Below are positions 16,114 through 24,607 of a DNA stretch of 64,000 nucleotides, piece after piece. Source of the DNA: Candidatus Gastranaerophilales bacterium. Its GTDB lineage: Bacteria > Cyanobacteriota > Vampirovibrionia > Gastranaerophilales > Gastranaerophilaceae. Every line of letters starts with the position of its first letter. The first letter of the stretch is position 1. The translations under genes were made by a program, and so were the position numbers. The notes under the pieces were generated by a model, which was not told the DNA's origin, made no database searches, and was given only the letters and a program-made list of their open reading frames with translations. The stretch lies in the NCBI GenBank assembly GCA_900770525.1, contig CAAHDT010000001.1, positions 62,001 through 126,000 of the forward strand, written 5' to 3'.

Positions 16114-17022
16114 TTAACCTAGTGAATTTCTGGAAGGAAAACCAAAGAAATCCTTTACTTTATACATAGCTTTGGATACTCGGTTTGGGGTTGTGATTTC
16201 TATTGCCGGACTGCCGGTTAATTTTCTAAGCATGGTTCCATCGCTTGAGATAATATCTAAACCTTTGACTTTATTATCTTTTCCGTATAGAAAATCTTTT
16301 ATAACAGTCAAGCCTGATGAGCTGTCTTTATCAGTAATCGTTTTTACAGAACCATCTCGATACAAAGCTGTTTTTCTATTGATTGTAACCGGCTGTTCTT
16401 CTTTAGCCATTTCTCCATAAGTGATTGTTGTTGTTTTTTGTTTTTCTCCAAATATGTGTTTGCGCTTAGCTTTGCCGTTAGTTAGCTTTTTGAAGAAGTT
16501 GTTTGTATAATCAAACCCGTCATCAAGAATATCTGTACCTTTGTATGAAACGTATTCAAGAGTTTTCTTGTCTTTACCTCTTTTTAAGTGTACTAAAGAG
16601 TCCGGCAAACCTGTTGTTCTGTTGAACACAATAACTTCTTCCAAGCCGTTTTTTAAAGTTCTGGATTTTTTAACATTTCCGTTCTTCAAAACAACGGTAT
16701 TGAAATCTTCTCCGCCTGTTCTTGTTAAATATTCGGAAAGTTTTGCGTTTACTTTTTCTTTAAATTTATTTTGTGAAATTTTTGGATTGCCACCAACGAG
16801 TTTTTGAATTCGACTACCTAAAACACCGGTTTTAGCAGATACACCAAGTGCAATAAGACATGCTATGCTTGACAAAATCAATGGCACATGGCTACTGCGC
16901 TGTTGAGGTTCTGAATATTCAGGCGAAGAAGAAACAACAGGGTGTTCTTTATTGCCATTTTGTTTAACATTTACATTTTCGGTTGTCGGATAAGCAGCCT
17001 TAAAAGAAGGAATTCCGTTCAT
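16114..17022 (-). CDS. hypothetical single-TM protein with YD-like repeat region
   Basis: A 302-residue protein of unknown function. It opens with NGIPSFKAAYP, the short F-containing motif shared with neighbours, then a polar linker and one hydrophobic segment near residues 47-65 (LILSSIACLIALGVSA). The C-terminal domain is beta-rich with repeated short strands of the type KNGNVKKSRTLKNG, YRDGSVKTITDKDSS and SDGTMLRKL, reminiscent of RHS/MORN-like strand repeats. The ATG at 17022 is preferred: GGAAAG lies eight bases upstream, whereas the ATG and GTG at 17028 and 17031 are too close to it. Confidence 0.75.
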   Translation of the reverse strand: MNGIPSFKAAYPTTENVNVKQNGNKEHPVVSSSPEYSEPQQRSSHVPLILSSIACLIALGVSAKTGVLGSRIQKLVGGNPKISQNKFKEKVNAKLSEYLTRTGGEDFNTVVLKNGNVKKSRTLKNGLEEVIVFNRTTGLPDSLVHLKRGKDKKTLEYVSYKGTDILDDGFDYTNNFFKKLTNGKAKRKHIFGEKQKTTTITYGEMAKEEQPVTINRKTALYRDGSVKTITDKDSSSGLTVIKDFLYGKDNKVKGLDIISSDGTMLRKLTGSPAIEITTPNRVSKAMYKVKDFFGFPSRNSLG

Positions 17023-17126
17023 ACACATCACTTTCCAAATTTAATACACTATATATATTAAAGGGAAAAAGCATTTACTTTTTGCTCTTTCCCAAATACT
17101 TTGTAAAGAAAATTTAATAAATATTT

Positions 17127-17513
17127 TTAGAATGAACTCATTGGCATGAATTGGTTTTGTAACATGCTGTTTGGATCATAATATTTTGGGAAAGAGTTAT
17201 AATTCATCGGAATTTCTTCCTGATTAACTTGTGGTGTATTAATTGGAGTATCATCACTAAGCTTTTTAATAACTTTTCTTACCGGCTTAACGTCTTCTTC
17301 TCTTAGTGTAACTTCAGAGCTATCATCTGCAACTTGAGATTTGTTTTCTTTTTTGAACATAGAAAAACCCTTTCCGTCAGGCAAATCGTATTTAAATCTC
17401 GCATCTGGAGAAATATATTCAACAGACCTTGATTTTGGAATATTAAGCGTAGTTTCTGCAGCAACTACCGGTAAAGAAATCATTATTGCAAATGCTAATA
17501 GAATTTTTTTCAT
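17127..17513 (-). CDS. hypothetical exported protein, 128 residues
   Basis: An unknown small protein with a clear signal peptide (KKILLAFAIMISLPVVAAE, cleavage near residue 19) and a polar, Pro/Asn-rich mature part without membrane segments. AAGGGG lies ten bases before the start. The mature chain is probably periplasmic and partly disordered. It follows tRNA-Lys on the same strand but at 115 bases distance. Confidence 0.75.
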   Translation of the reverse strand: MKKILLAFAIMISLPVVAAETTLNIPKSRSVEYISPDARFKYDLPDGKGFSMFKKENKSQVADDSSEVTLREEDVKPVRKVIKKLSDDTPINTPQVNQEEIPMNYNSFPKYYDPNSMLQNQFMPMSSF

Positions 17514-17628
17514 ACAATATACCCCTTAAAAATTACGTATTTATGTGTAAATATTAGCACACTAAAATCTTTTAGTCAAAAATAAGTAAGATTACACAAA
17601 AATAACATGATAAAACGCATAAAAAATT

Positions 17629-17701
17629 TGCGCTTGGCGCGATTCGAACGCGCGACCTATCCCTTAAAAGGGGAGTGCTCTACCTGCTGAGCTACAAGCG
17701 C
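17629..17701 (-). tRNA. tRNA-Lys(UUU)
   Basis: Cloverleaf on the minus strand: acceptor GCGCTTG/CAAGCGC, D arm GCTC-GAGC, anticodon loop CTTTTAA giving UUU, T arm GCGCG-TTCGAAT-CGCGC. Position 27-43 is a C-U mismatch. CCA is not encoded. Confidence 0.96.
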
Positions 17702-17784
17702 AAATTATATTAAATTTTGAAATTGTAATCTCGAAAATACCAGCTATTTACTTTCGACTTTACGGAATTCCCTCCGCAAGAATT

Positions 17785-17813
17785 AGTGTATCAAGAACAA
17801 AATTGAATGTCAA
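17785..17813 (-). promoter_or_regulatory. promoter of tRNA-Lys
   Basis: On the minus strand TTGACA (17813-17808), a 17-base spacer and TACACT (17790-17785). Confidence 0.65.
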
Positions 17814-17831
17814 TAGACTTGTTAAAAATTT

Positions 17832-20201
17832 TTAATTAATATCTACAATACTTACTCCGTCGCCGCCTTCATCGCTTTCCCCCGGGCGGAATTTAGCTAC
17901 ATACGGAGAATCTGATAGGTAATCTCGAACTGCCGCTTTGAGGGCGCCTGTACCATGCCCGTGGATGATTGTTACCGGAGACAAATTCGCCAAGCTTGCT
18001 TTGTCTAAATATACATCCAACTCATCTAATGCTTCTTCAACTCTTACTCCACGCAAATCAAGTCTATTGGATATATTAATTTTATGGAGCTTGAAACTTT
18101 CGAATTTAGATGGGCTGTATGACGAATTTTTTCTTGCAAAAGTTTCATCATAAGGGGCGAGTTTATCTTTTTTGATTTTTGTTTTGATATTTCCCATTTG
18201 TACAAGCAAGTTTCCACCTTTATCCGGAAGTGTTAGAACTTCTACTGACTGGTGGATTTCTTTCAGAATAAGTTTGTCATGGATTTTTACGTTATTCCAA
18301 TTAATTTCCTCGTACTCTTCTTTATCTTCCATACTGGAAACTTTATCCAAGTAGCCACCCTCAAGTTTAGCTAGTCTTGAGTATGAACGGCGTGCAATTT
18401 TTTCTGATTTTTCTTTTTTAAGTTCGTCTAATACTGTTTTTATCTCAGCTTTTGCATCCAATAACTCGTAATCAAATTTTCTTTTGATATCTTTTATTGC
18501 TTTTTTCTTTTCTTTTTTTACTGCCGCCAAATTTTCTTCATATTCGTTTTTCAGTTTTTCTGCTTCAAGGCGAAGTTGTTCTGTTTGTTTGAGTGAATTA
18601 TTTAACTCTTGCTGTGTTTCTTGTAATTTTTCAACGACAAGAATTGACGGATCTTTTTGGTTAATCAAAGTATCTTTTGCTTCTGTAATTATAGATTGGT
18701 CAAGTCCAAGGTTTGCAGATATTGCAATAGCGTTACTTAACCCGGGGATACCTAATAATAGTCGGTATGTCGGCTTGAGTGTTTCTGTATCAAATTCAAC
18801 AGAAGCGTTTTTAAAATACGGATTAGAATATTCAAGAGCCTTAAGTTCTCCATAGTGTGTTGTAATTGTTGAAGTAACTTGTTTTTTAGCTAGGTTTTCT
18901 AGTATAGCTTTGGCAAGAACTGCCCCTTCAACCGGATCTGTCCCTGCACAAATTTCATCAAGCAATACAAAAGTATCTTCGTCACTTTTGTTAACAATTT
19001 CGATAATATTTTTCATATGGGATGAAAATGTTGAAAGACTCTGTAAAATGCTTTGAGAATCCCCGATATCTGCAAAAACATTTTTAAACGGGTAAACTTT
19101 TGCCATTGTGCAGGGTAAAAACATGCCGGCTCTTGTCATAAGGATAAATAATCCGACAGTCTTAAGAGTAACTGTTTTTCCGCCAGTATTGGAACCTGTT
19201 ATAATAATTGATTTGTAGGCTTTCCCGATGGCAAAGTTGTTTGTTATGATATTTTCAACAGTTCCGATAAGTAGGGGGTGTTTCATGTTCTCTAAAATTA
19301 ATTCTTTAGAGTTTTTTAAAATTTCAGGTTCTGTTGCATGGATTTTTATTGCATATCTGGCTTTTGCAAAGTGAAAGTCGATTTCTGCTAAAGTTTTTTC
19401 AGTTTTTTCCAGTGATGGAATTTGAAATTTTACCATTTGAGTAAGTTCGGTTAGAATACGTACCCTTTCGGCGTTTATTGCAGATTGGGTTTCTCTTAAC
19501 TTGTTATTAAGTGGAACTAAACTTTCCGGTTCTATATAAAATGTCTTGTTTGTTGCGGAAACGTCATGGACAATCCCATGTATTTTATTTTTGTCAGATG
19601 ATTTTACTTGAAAAACTATACGTTCATCTCTTGTGGTATAAATCGCTTCTTGCAAGTGTTTTACAAAATCCGCGGAAGTTAAGAGTTCGCCGACTTTAGA
19701 GCGAATATTTTTTTCTGTTTCTCTTAAAGATGCATATAATCCTTTAAGTTCAGGGGTAGCATCTTTTTTTATCTCTAAATTTTCGTCAAAGGTCTTAAAA
19801 ATTCTATTTTCAAGTTCTTTTTCTATCGTTAAGTTTCTGCTAAGTGTATTTAAATGACTTTCTAATTCTGTGTTATCGTTAATAAAGCTCTTTACCAGTC
19901 TTGATGTTCTGAGCGTTTTTGCAACATCTACCAACTCATTTTCACTAAGATATGTTGATTGAATTTCGTCTTTTATATGTTGAATATCTGCGACAAACTC
20001 TAGTGGCAACTCTGCCGGCATGTCCAAGATGGCTTTTGCTTCTCGAGTTAGTTCTTGCTCTGTAATAATATTGTTTATGTCTGAATGTGGTGATAATTTT
20101 AGACACAAATTTTTACTTTGTGTACTTTTTGCAAATTGTGCAAGTAATTCAGTAATTTTATCAAATTCTAATAATTTATGACTGTTAATTGTAATATCCA
20201 T
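17832..20201 (-). CDS. mutS2: MutS2 family ATPase/endonuclease
   Basis: A 789-residue protein with the full MutS2 layout. An N-terminal clamp/lever region has no mismatch-recognition domain I. The ABC ATPase has Walker A GSNTGGKT near residue 336 and LLDEICAGTDPVEGA near 410. A long coiled coil follows (residues 515-620), and the C-terminal Smr domain has LDLRG and HGHGTGALKAAV. In bacteria it acts on branched DNA or collided ribosomes rather than in mismatch repair. Upstream, TATAAT lies exactly six bases before the ATG, with no Shine-Dalgarno, so a leaderless mRNA is likely. It is divergent from panC. Confidence 0.96.
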   Translation of the reverse strand: MDITINSHKLLEFDKITELLAQFAKSTQSKNLCLKLSPHSDINNIITEQELTREAKAILDMPAELPLEFVADIQHIKDEIQSTYLSENELVDVAKTLRTSRLVKSFINDNTELESHLNTLSRNLTIEKELENRIFKTFDENLEIKKDATPELKGLYASLRETEKNIRSKVGELLTSADFVKHLQEAIYTTRDERIVFQVKSSDKNKIHGIVHDVSATNKTFYIEPESLVPLNNKLRETQSAINAERVRILTELTQMVKFQIPSLEKTEKTLAEIDFHFAKARYAIKIHATEPEILKNSKELILENMKHPLLIGTVENIITNNFAIGKAYKSIIITGSNTGGKTVTLKTVGLFILMTRAGMFLPCTMAKVYPFKNVFADIGDSQSILQSLSTFSSHMKNIIEIVNKSDEDTFVLLDEICAGTDPVEGAVLAKAILENLAKKQVTSTITTHYGELKALEYSNPYFKNASVEFDTETLKPTYRLLLGIPGLSNAIAISANLGLDQSIITEAKDTLINQKDPSILVVEKLQETQQELNNSLKQTEQLRLEAEKLKNEYEENLAAVKKEKKKAIKDIKRKFDYELLDAKAEIKTVLDELKKEKSEKIARRSYSRLAKLEGGYLDKVSSMEDKEEYEEINWNNVKIHDKLILKEIHQSVEVLTLPDKGGNLLVQMGNIKTKIKKDKLAPYDETFARKNSSYSPSKFESFKLHKINISNRLDLRGVRVEEALDELDVYLDKASLANLSPVTIIHGHGTGALKAAVRDYLSDSPYVAKFRPGESDEGGDGVSIVDIN

Positions 20202-20207
20202 ACCCAG

Positions 20208-20213
20208 ATTATA
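20208..20213 (-). promoter_or_regulatory. -10 box of mutS2, leaderless arrangement
   Basis: TATAAT on the minus strand ends six bases before the mutS2 start codon, putting the expected transcription start at or next to the A of ATG. No good -35 is visible. Confidence 0.55.
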
Positions 20214-20324
20214 CCACGAGAGAAAATGAACATGAAGTATATAGAAAATATGATTTTCATGTTTTTTAATTCGGATTACATATTTGTGTTAAGATAAACA
20301 TAAAGTTAAGGAAAAGAGGGAATT

Positions 20325-21182
20325 ATGTTATTACATAAAATTGAGGAAGTTAGAACTCAGGTTCGTGCTTGGAAAAAACAAGGTTTGACAGTTGGTTTGG
20401 TTCCTACAATGGGAGCTTTGCATAATGGGCACAAAAGTTTAATTGAAAAAAGTGTTGCTAAATGCGACAAAACAGTTGTTTCTGTTTTTGTAAATCCTAT
20501 TCAGTTTTGCCCCGGAGAAGATTTGGATAAATATCCGAGAACATTGGAACAGGATGAAAAATTATGTACTGATGCCGGAGTTGATATTGTTTTTGCGCCA
20601 TCTCCCGCCGAAATGTATGGCGAAGGGCATGTTTTGTCAAATGATTTTTTGACTTACGTTATTCCTCCGTTTTTCTATACAGATAAGTTGTGCGGAAAAT
20701 CAAGAGTTGGGCATTTTGATGGTGTTTGTACAGTTGTTAATAAATTATTTAATATTGTTCAGCCGGATTTTGCATTTTTCGGCAAGAAAGACATGCAACA
20801 GTTAATAATTCTTAAGAAAATGGTTAAGGATTTAAATATCCCGATAGAAATCATTCCTTGCCCTATAGTCCGCGAGGAGAGCGGTTTAGCGCTAAGCTCA
20901 AGAAATAAATACTTGTCTGAAAATGGTAAAAAAGAAGCTCTTGTATTAAGTAGGATTTTATTAAATATAAAAGTATGTTATAATAAAGGTATAAGAGATA
21001 CAAAGTCTTTGGGTGAAACTGCATATTCATTTTTGAATGAAAATCATTCTCTTGAATATTTGGAATTCAGAGATAAGACTACTTTAGAAGAAAAAGCCGT
21101 TGCGGATGATGACACAATAGTCTTTATTGCACTCAGAGTAGAAAATGTAAGACTGATTGATAATATTGAATTGGGAGGATAA
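20325..21182 (+). CDS. panC: pantothenate synthetase
   Basis: 285 residues, normal length. It joins D-pantoate and beta-alanine using ATP, the last step of pantothenate synthesis in the cytoplasm. Signature regions are PTMGALHNGHKSLIE (HxGH-type ATP site, residues 28-42), VFVNPIQF, the FDGVCTVVNKLFN segment and FGKKDMQQL. AAGGAAAAGAGGGA precedes the start. panE is in this window (44791), so two steps of the pathway are present but unlinked; panB and panD are not here. The next gene begins four bases after its stop, so the two are cotranscribed. Confidence 0.97.
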   Translation: MLLHKIEEVRTQVRAWKKQGLTVGLVPTMGALHNGHKSLIEKSVAKCDKTVVSVFVNPIQFCPGEDLDKYPRTLEQDEKLCTDAGVDIVFAPSPAEMYGEGHVLSNDFLTYVIPPFFYTDKLCGKSRVGHFDGVCTVVNKLFNIVQPDFAFFGKKDMQQLIILKKMVKDLNIPIEIIPCPIVREESGLALSSRNKYLSENGKKEALVLSRILLNIKVCYNKGIRDTKSLGETAYSFLNENHSLEYLEFRDKTTLEEKAVADDDTIVFIALRVENVRLIDNIELGG

Positions 21183-21186
21183 TTTA

Positions 21187-22119
21187 ATGAATAAAGTGAA
21201 AAGTTATAAACAACAGAAACAGATGCTGCTTGTTTTTGCAAATATTGCCATGGTTGTGCAAATATTGCTCGTTGTTCTTATTCTGTTTTTGTCTTTGCAT
21301 GCTTTCCTTTTATTATTAAATAATCACATGTTCGATTTTATGAATCCTGTAGTTGCATTTGCAAAGGATTTTGTAAAATTCTTCTTTGGCAATAGTATAA
21401 AAGCTTCAAGACCGGAAATTGATGGCGAGTTGGTTGCTTTTATTTTTGTTACGGCATTTGTTGTGTTTGTAGTTGCACAGTTAAAAATTGCCGCAAAAAT
21501 TACTTGTGACAAACTTGATAAAAAAATAGTTGAAGAAAAAAGAATTGAAGAAGAAAGAATAAATAAAGAATTGCAGAGAGAATTACAAAAAGATATCTCT
21601 TCTAACAGTAGTTTTATGCTTGCTTTTGCATTTAAGGCTGTTCCTTTGATTGTTGATTCTATGCAAATTTATGGCGAAAAACCTATTGATGCCGAAAAAT
21701 ATGAAACAGAAGTTCGTGCAAAGTTAATTGCAGCATTTAAGACTATTACTGGTGTTATGGTTTCAAAAAGTAATGATACTTTGATTTTGGTATGCCATGA
21801 CTTCAATAAAATAGATTCTGTTTTAACTTCTGTTCAGGGAATTGTTCAAGGATTGAAAAAAGAATATAGAACGCAAAAAGTTGTATTGAAGGTTCGTTAT
21901 GCAATTGATTGTTTCAAACCTTCTGCACCTGCCGGTACTATATTTAAAGGACTTGTTCCGTTACTTGGCTTAAACAAGCCAAACGAAATTCTATGTTACG
22001 GCAATTTCAATAATCGCTACAAACTTATTAAAGAACCTCAATATACTATTTATGTTAACGGTCAGTATGAATTTAACGGCAAAGAAGAAACCGTATGGGC
22101 TTTGGTTAAGAAACGTTAA
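21187..22119 (+). CDS. two-TM protein with a cyclase-like C-terminal domain (tentative)
   Basis: 310 residues. Two hydrophobic segments (about residues 12-46 and 78-98) flank a short external loop, followed by a Glu/Arg-rich helix (residues 105-140) and a soluble C-terminal domain of about 165 residues. That domain's order (a helix, a TLILVCHDFNKIDSV strand-loop, a VVLKVRYAIDCF strand and a GLNKPNEILCYGNF turn) recalls a degenerate class III nucleotidyl cyclase fold, but catalytic Asp pairs are absent, so activity is not claimed. The ATG at 21187 follows GGGAGGA; upstream in-frame codons lie inside panC. It could be a membrane signalling or scaffold protein. Confidence 0.7.
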   Translation: MNKVKSYKQQKQMLLVFANIAMVVQILLVVLILFLSLHAFLLLLNNHMFDFMNPVVAFAKDFVKFFFGNSIKASRPEIDGELVAFIFVTAFVVFVVAQLKIAAKITCDKLDKKIVEEKRIEEERINKELQRELQKDISSNSSFMLAFAFKAVPLIVDSMQIYGEKPIDAEKYETEVRAKLIAAFKTITGVMVSKSNDTLILVCHDFNKIDSVLTSVQGIVQGLKKEYRTQKVVLKVRYAIDCFKPSAPAGTIFKGLVPLLGLNKPNEILCYGNFNNRYKLIKEPQYTIYVNGQYEFNGKEETVWALVKKR

Positions 22120-22127
22120 TCAAATAC

Positions 22128-22156
22128 TTGATTTTTAAATTTTCTTTTGATAACAT
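22128..22156 (+). promoter_or_regulatory. promoter of the rplJ-rplL operon
   Basis: TTGATT (22128-22133), 17-base spacer, TAACAT (22151-22156). It predicts a leader of about 255 bases before rplJ. Confidence 0.55.
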
Positions 22157-22162
22157 AAACTT

Positions 22163-22419
22163 GTAGACCGCAGACAATTAGTTGGGACGGAGCTCAGTGG
22201 GGTGGGTGAAGATAAGATTTGAACCTTCCACTAGTGAGTAAGTTCCATTAAATATCAGAGACGATGGCTAATCGAGGTTACACAAGTCGAAATGTAAATT
22301 TATGCGTGTGTAATTTTTGCGGTTCCAAATACAGGGATTGCAAATTTTTTGTATTTGGATACACAAAAGGTCGATAAAAACAGGAACCTTCCTGTACGAA
22401 TTACATTAAAGGAGCAAAA
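22163..22419 (+). promoter_or_regulatory. probable ribosomal protein L10 leader RNA
   Basis: A long non-coding leader directly before rplJ, where L10(L12)4 binding usually represses translation. Visible structure includes a nine-base stem TCCAAATAC/GTATTTGGA around 22324-22359 and a GGAACCTTCC hairpin at about 22382-22395, near the Shine-Dalgarno AAAGGAG. Identification rests on position and length, not on a covariance model. Confidence 0.5.
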
Positions 22420-22944
22420 ATGGCAACAAAAGCATTTAAATCAGAAAAAATAGATGCAATTAAATCAAAAGTTGAAAAAGCTCAAGTAGCAGTTATTACA
22501 GAGTATAAAGGTTATACCGTAGAAGAAATAACAAAACTTAGACGTGCCCTTCAAAAAGAAGGTGGCGACTATATGGTAACTAAAAATACTTTGACAAAAG
22601 TTGCTATCAAGGGTACTGAATACGAAGCAATGGCTGATTTGATGAAAGGACCTATCGCAATCGCTTTTGGTTACGAAGATCAAGTTAGTCCTGCTAAGAT
22701 TGTATCTAATTTTATTAAAACATCTAAAAAAGGTGAAATTCTTGGTGCTGTGTTGGATGGCAATTTATTGTCAGCAGATGAAGCTAAAGCATTGGCAAAT
22801 CTTCCTTCAAAAGAAGAACTTTATGCAAAAATGCTTGGTTCTATCAACTCACCTGCTACTGGTATCACTCTTGGTATCAATGCAGTTATGGCATCACTTA
22901 CAAGAGCTATGGCAGCTGTCAGAGATCAAAAAGAAGCTGCTTAA
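22420..22944 (+). CDS. rplJ: 50S ribosomal protein L10
   Basis: 174 residues, the usual length. It opens with the L10 pattern KIDAIKSKVEKAQVAVITEYKG and continues with VEEITKLRRALQ and MVTKNTLTKVA; the C-terminal helix binds L7/L12 dimers to form the ribosomal stalk. A strong AAAGGAG precedes the start. rplL follows after 105 bases in the same transcript. rplK and rplA, often upstream, are absent: panC and a membrane protein precede it instead. Confidence 0.98.
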   Translation: MATKAFKSEKIDAIKSKVEKAQVAVITEYKGYTVEEITKLRRALQKEGGDYMVTKNTLTKVAIKGTEYEAMADLMKGPIAIAFGYEDQVSPAKIVSNFIKTSKKGEILGAVLDGNLLSADEAKALANLPSKEELYAKMLGSINSPATGITLGINAVMASLTRAMAAVRDQKEAA

Positions 22945-23049
22945 TGAGTTTTGCGTAGCGTAAAATTCAAGCTTAATCAAGCAAATTACGAGTGCGAAAG
23001 CACAAAATTTACTTAAGTACAAAATAAAAAAATTAAAGGAGAAACAATA

Positions 23050-23424
23050 ATGAGTAATGTAGAAACTATTTTAGAATCAATTGAAAAATTGACTTTATTA
23101 GAAGCAGCTGAATTAGTAAAAGCTATGGAAGAAAAATTCGGCGTATCAGCAGCAGCTCCTGTAGCAGTAGCAGCAGCTCCTGCAGCTGGCGCAGCTCCTG
23201 CAGCAGAAGAAGCTTCTGAAGTTAACGTAATCTTGGCATCTGCTGGTGCTAACAAGATTGCTGTATTGAAAGAAGTTCGTGCTATCACTGGTCTTGGCTT
23301 GAAAGAAGCTAAAGATTTAGTTGATGGTGCTCCTAAAGCAGTTAAAGAAGGCATCAAAAAAGAAGATGCTGAAGCTATCAAGAAACAACTTGAAGCTGCT
23401 GGTGCAACTGTTGAAATCAAGTAG
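23050..23424 (+). CDS. rplL: 50S ribosomal protein L7/L12
   Basis: 124 residues with the typical three parts: an N-terminal dimerisation helix region ([21 protein letters not shown]), an Ala/Pro-rich hinge (residues 35-58) and the C-terminal factor-binding domain with [23 protein letters not shown]. It recruits translation GTPases to the ribosome. AAAGGAG lies before the start and a strong terminator 27 bases after the stop, closing the rplJ-rplL unit. Confidence 0.98.
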   Translation: MSNVETILESIEKLTLLEAAELVKAMEEKFGVSAAAPVAVAAAPAAGAAPAAEEASEVNVILASAGANKIAVLKEVRAITGLGLKEAKDLVDGAPKAVKEGIKKEDAEAIKKQLEAAGATVEIK

Positions 23425-23450
23425 TTTGATTTTTATCAAAACTTTAAAAA

Positions 23451-23478
23451 AGCCTCCTGTTTTACAGGGGGCTTTTTT
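23451..23478 (+). terminator. rho-independent terminator of rplJL
   Basis: Stem 23451-23460 with 23464-23473, three-base loop, then six T. Confidence 0.93.
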
Positions 23479-23494
23479 ATGCTAGGCTTGAGTT

Positions 23495-24571
23495 ATGAAA
23501 ATCCTATTTATTTCTGATTTATATCCGGTAAAAGAGAGTGAAGTGGCTACACCAAGGACATTGTATGATTTTGTTCGCTGTTGGCAAATTTTAGGACACG
23601 AAGTTAATGTGATTAAGCCTAATTTCTTGTTGAATTCATTTGTTCGAAAAAAGCCTTTTTATAAGACCGGTGTTTATAACGATGTTCATAATCTGAACTA
23701 TATTACTCCTTTTTGGGGAGAGGTAAAAAAGAAATTAAAAGGTATTTCTTTGGGTGATTTTGATATTGTAATTGCGCATATGCCAAGCGGAATATTATTT
23801 GCGGATAAATTAGGAGTTCCTTTTGTTGCCGGAGTTCATGTTTCAGATATTGAGGTTTTAACTAAACCGCTATATTCAATTTATTTTAGAAATAGCTTAT
23901 TGAGGGCATTAAGAAAGGCAAAAGCAATAGCTTGTCGTTCTTTTGTATTGAAAGAAAAGTTATTAGAACTTTATCCTGAATTTGCAGATAAAACGTTTGT
24001 TGCACCTTCCGGAATAAAACAGGCATATATTATCTCCCCTGATTTTAAGGATATAAAGTCGCAAGATTTAAAGATTATAACTTGTGCAAATTTCAAAAAG
24101 CGTAAAAATATAGATAAGTTGATTTTAGCACTAAAGGGGATGGAAGGCGTTACGTTAACTGTTGTTGGTGATGGCAAAGGACGAGCGGAACTTGAGAAAT
24201 TAGATAAAAATGTTAAATTTATCGGTCGTTTGAGACGAGAAAAAGTTCTTGAAGAGATGCAAAATAGTGATGTTTTTATTTTGCCGAGTGAGAATGAAAC
24301 TTTTGGAATGGTTTATTTAGAGGCTATGGCAAGTGGCTGTATTACCGTTTGTACTAAAAATGATGGAGTTGATGGAATTATTCAGGATAGTGTAAATGGA
24401 TTTTTAACAGAACCAAGTGTTGAAGGTATTCAAGATACGGTACAAAGAATAAAGACTTGTGAAAACTTGGGGCAAATTAGGGAAAAATCGCTTCAAACAG
24501 TTGCGAAGTATACGGATATAGAATGTGCGCGGCAATATTTGTCGAGTATTCACAATTTCTTGTTTAAATGA
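23495..24571 (+). CDS. GT4 family glycosyltransferase
   Basis: A 358-residue GT-B glycosyltransferase. The N-terminal half starts with KILFISDLYPVKESEVATPR (acceptor side). The C-terminal half contains the nucleotide-sugar site VVGDGKGRAELE, then LPSENETFGMVYLEAMASG, the E-x7-E pattern of family 4. It transfers a sugar from an activated donor to an unknown acceptor, perhaps in polysaccharide or glycogen-type synthesis given the GH57 gene 36 bases downstream. No Shine-Dalgarno is visible; TTTACA, 16 bases and TAGGCT end six bases before the ATG, a weak version of the leaderless pattern. Confidence 0.92.
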   Translation: MKILFISDLYPVKESEVATPRTLYDFVRCWQILGHEVNVIKPNFLLNSFVRKKPFYKTGVYNDVHNLNYITPFWGEVKKKLKGISLGDFDIVIAHMPSGILFADKLGVPFVAGVHVSDIEVLTKPLYSIYFRNSLLRALRKAKAIACRSFVLKEKLLELYPEFADKTFVAPSGIKQAYIISPDFKDIKSQDLKIITCANFKKRKNIDKLILALKGMEGVTLTVVGDGKGRAELEKLDKNVKFIGRLRREKVLEEMQNSDVFILPSENETFGMVYLEAMASGCITVCTKNDGVDGIIQDSVNGFLTEPSVEGIQDTVQRIKTCENLGQIREKSLQTVAKYTDIECARQYLSSIHNFLFK

Positions 24572-24607
24572 TATAATTTTTGTACGAACGGAGTTAAGAT
24601 TTAAGAG

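Noticed and set aside
23013..23420. 135-residue minus-strand ORF opposite rplL
   Set aside because: It is an Ala/Ser-rich shadow of the biased rplL codons; rplL has motifs, ribosome site and terminator.
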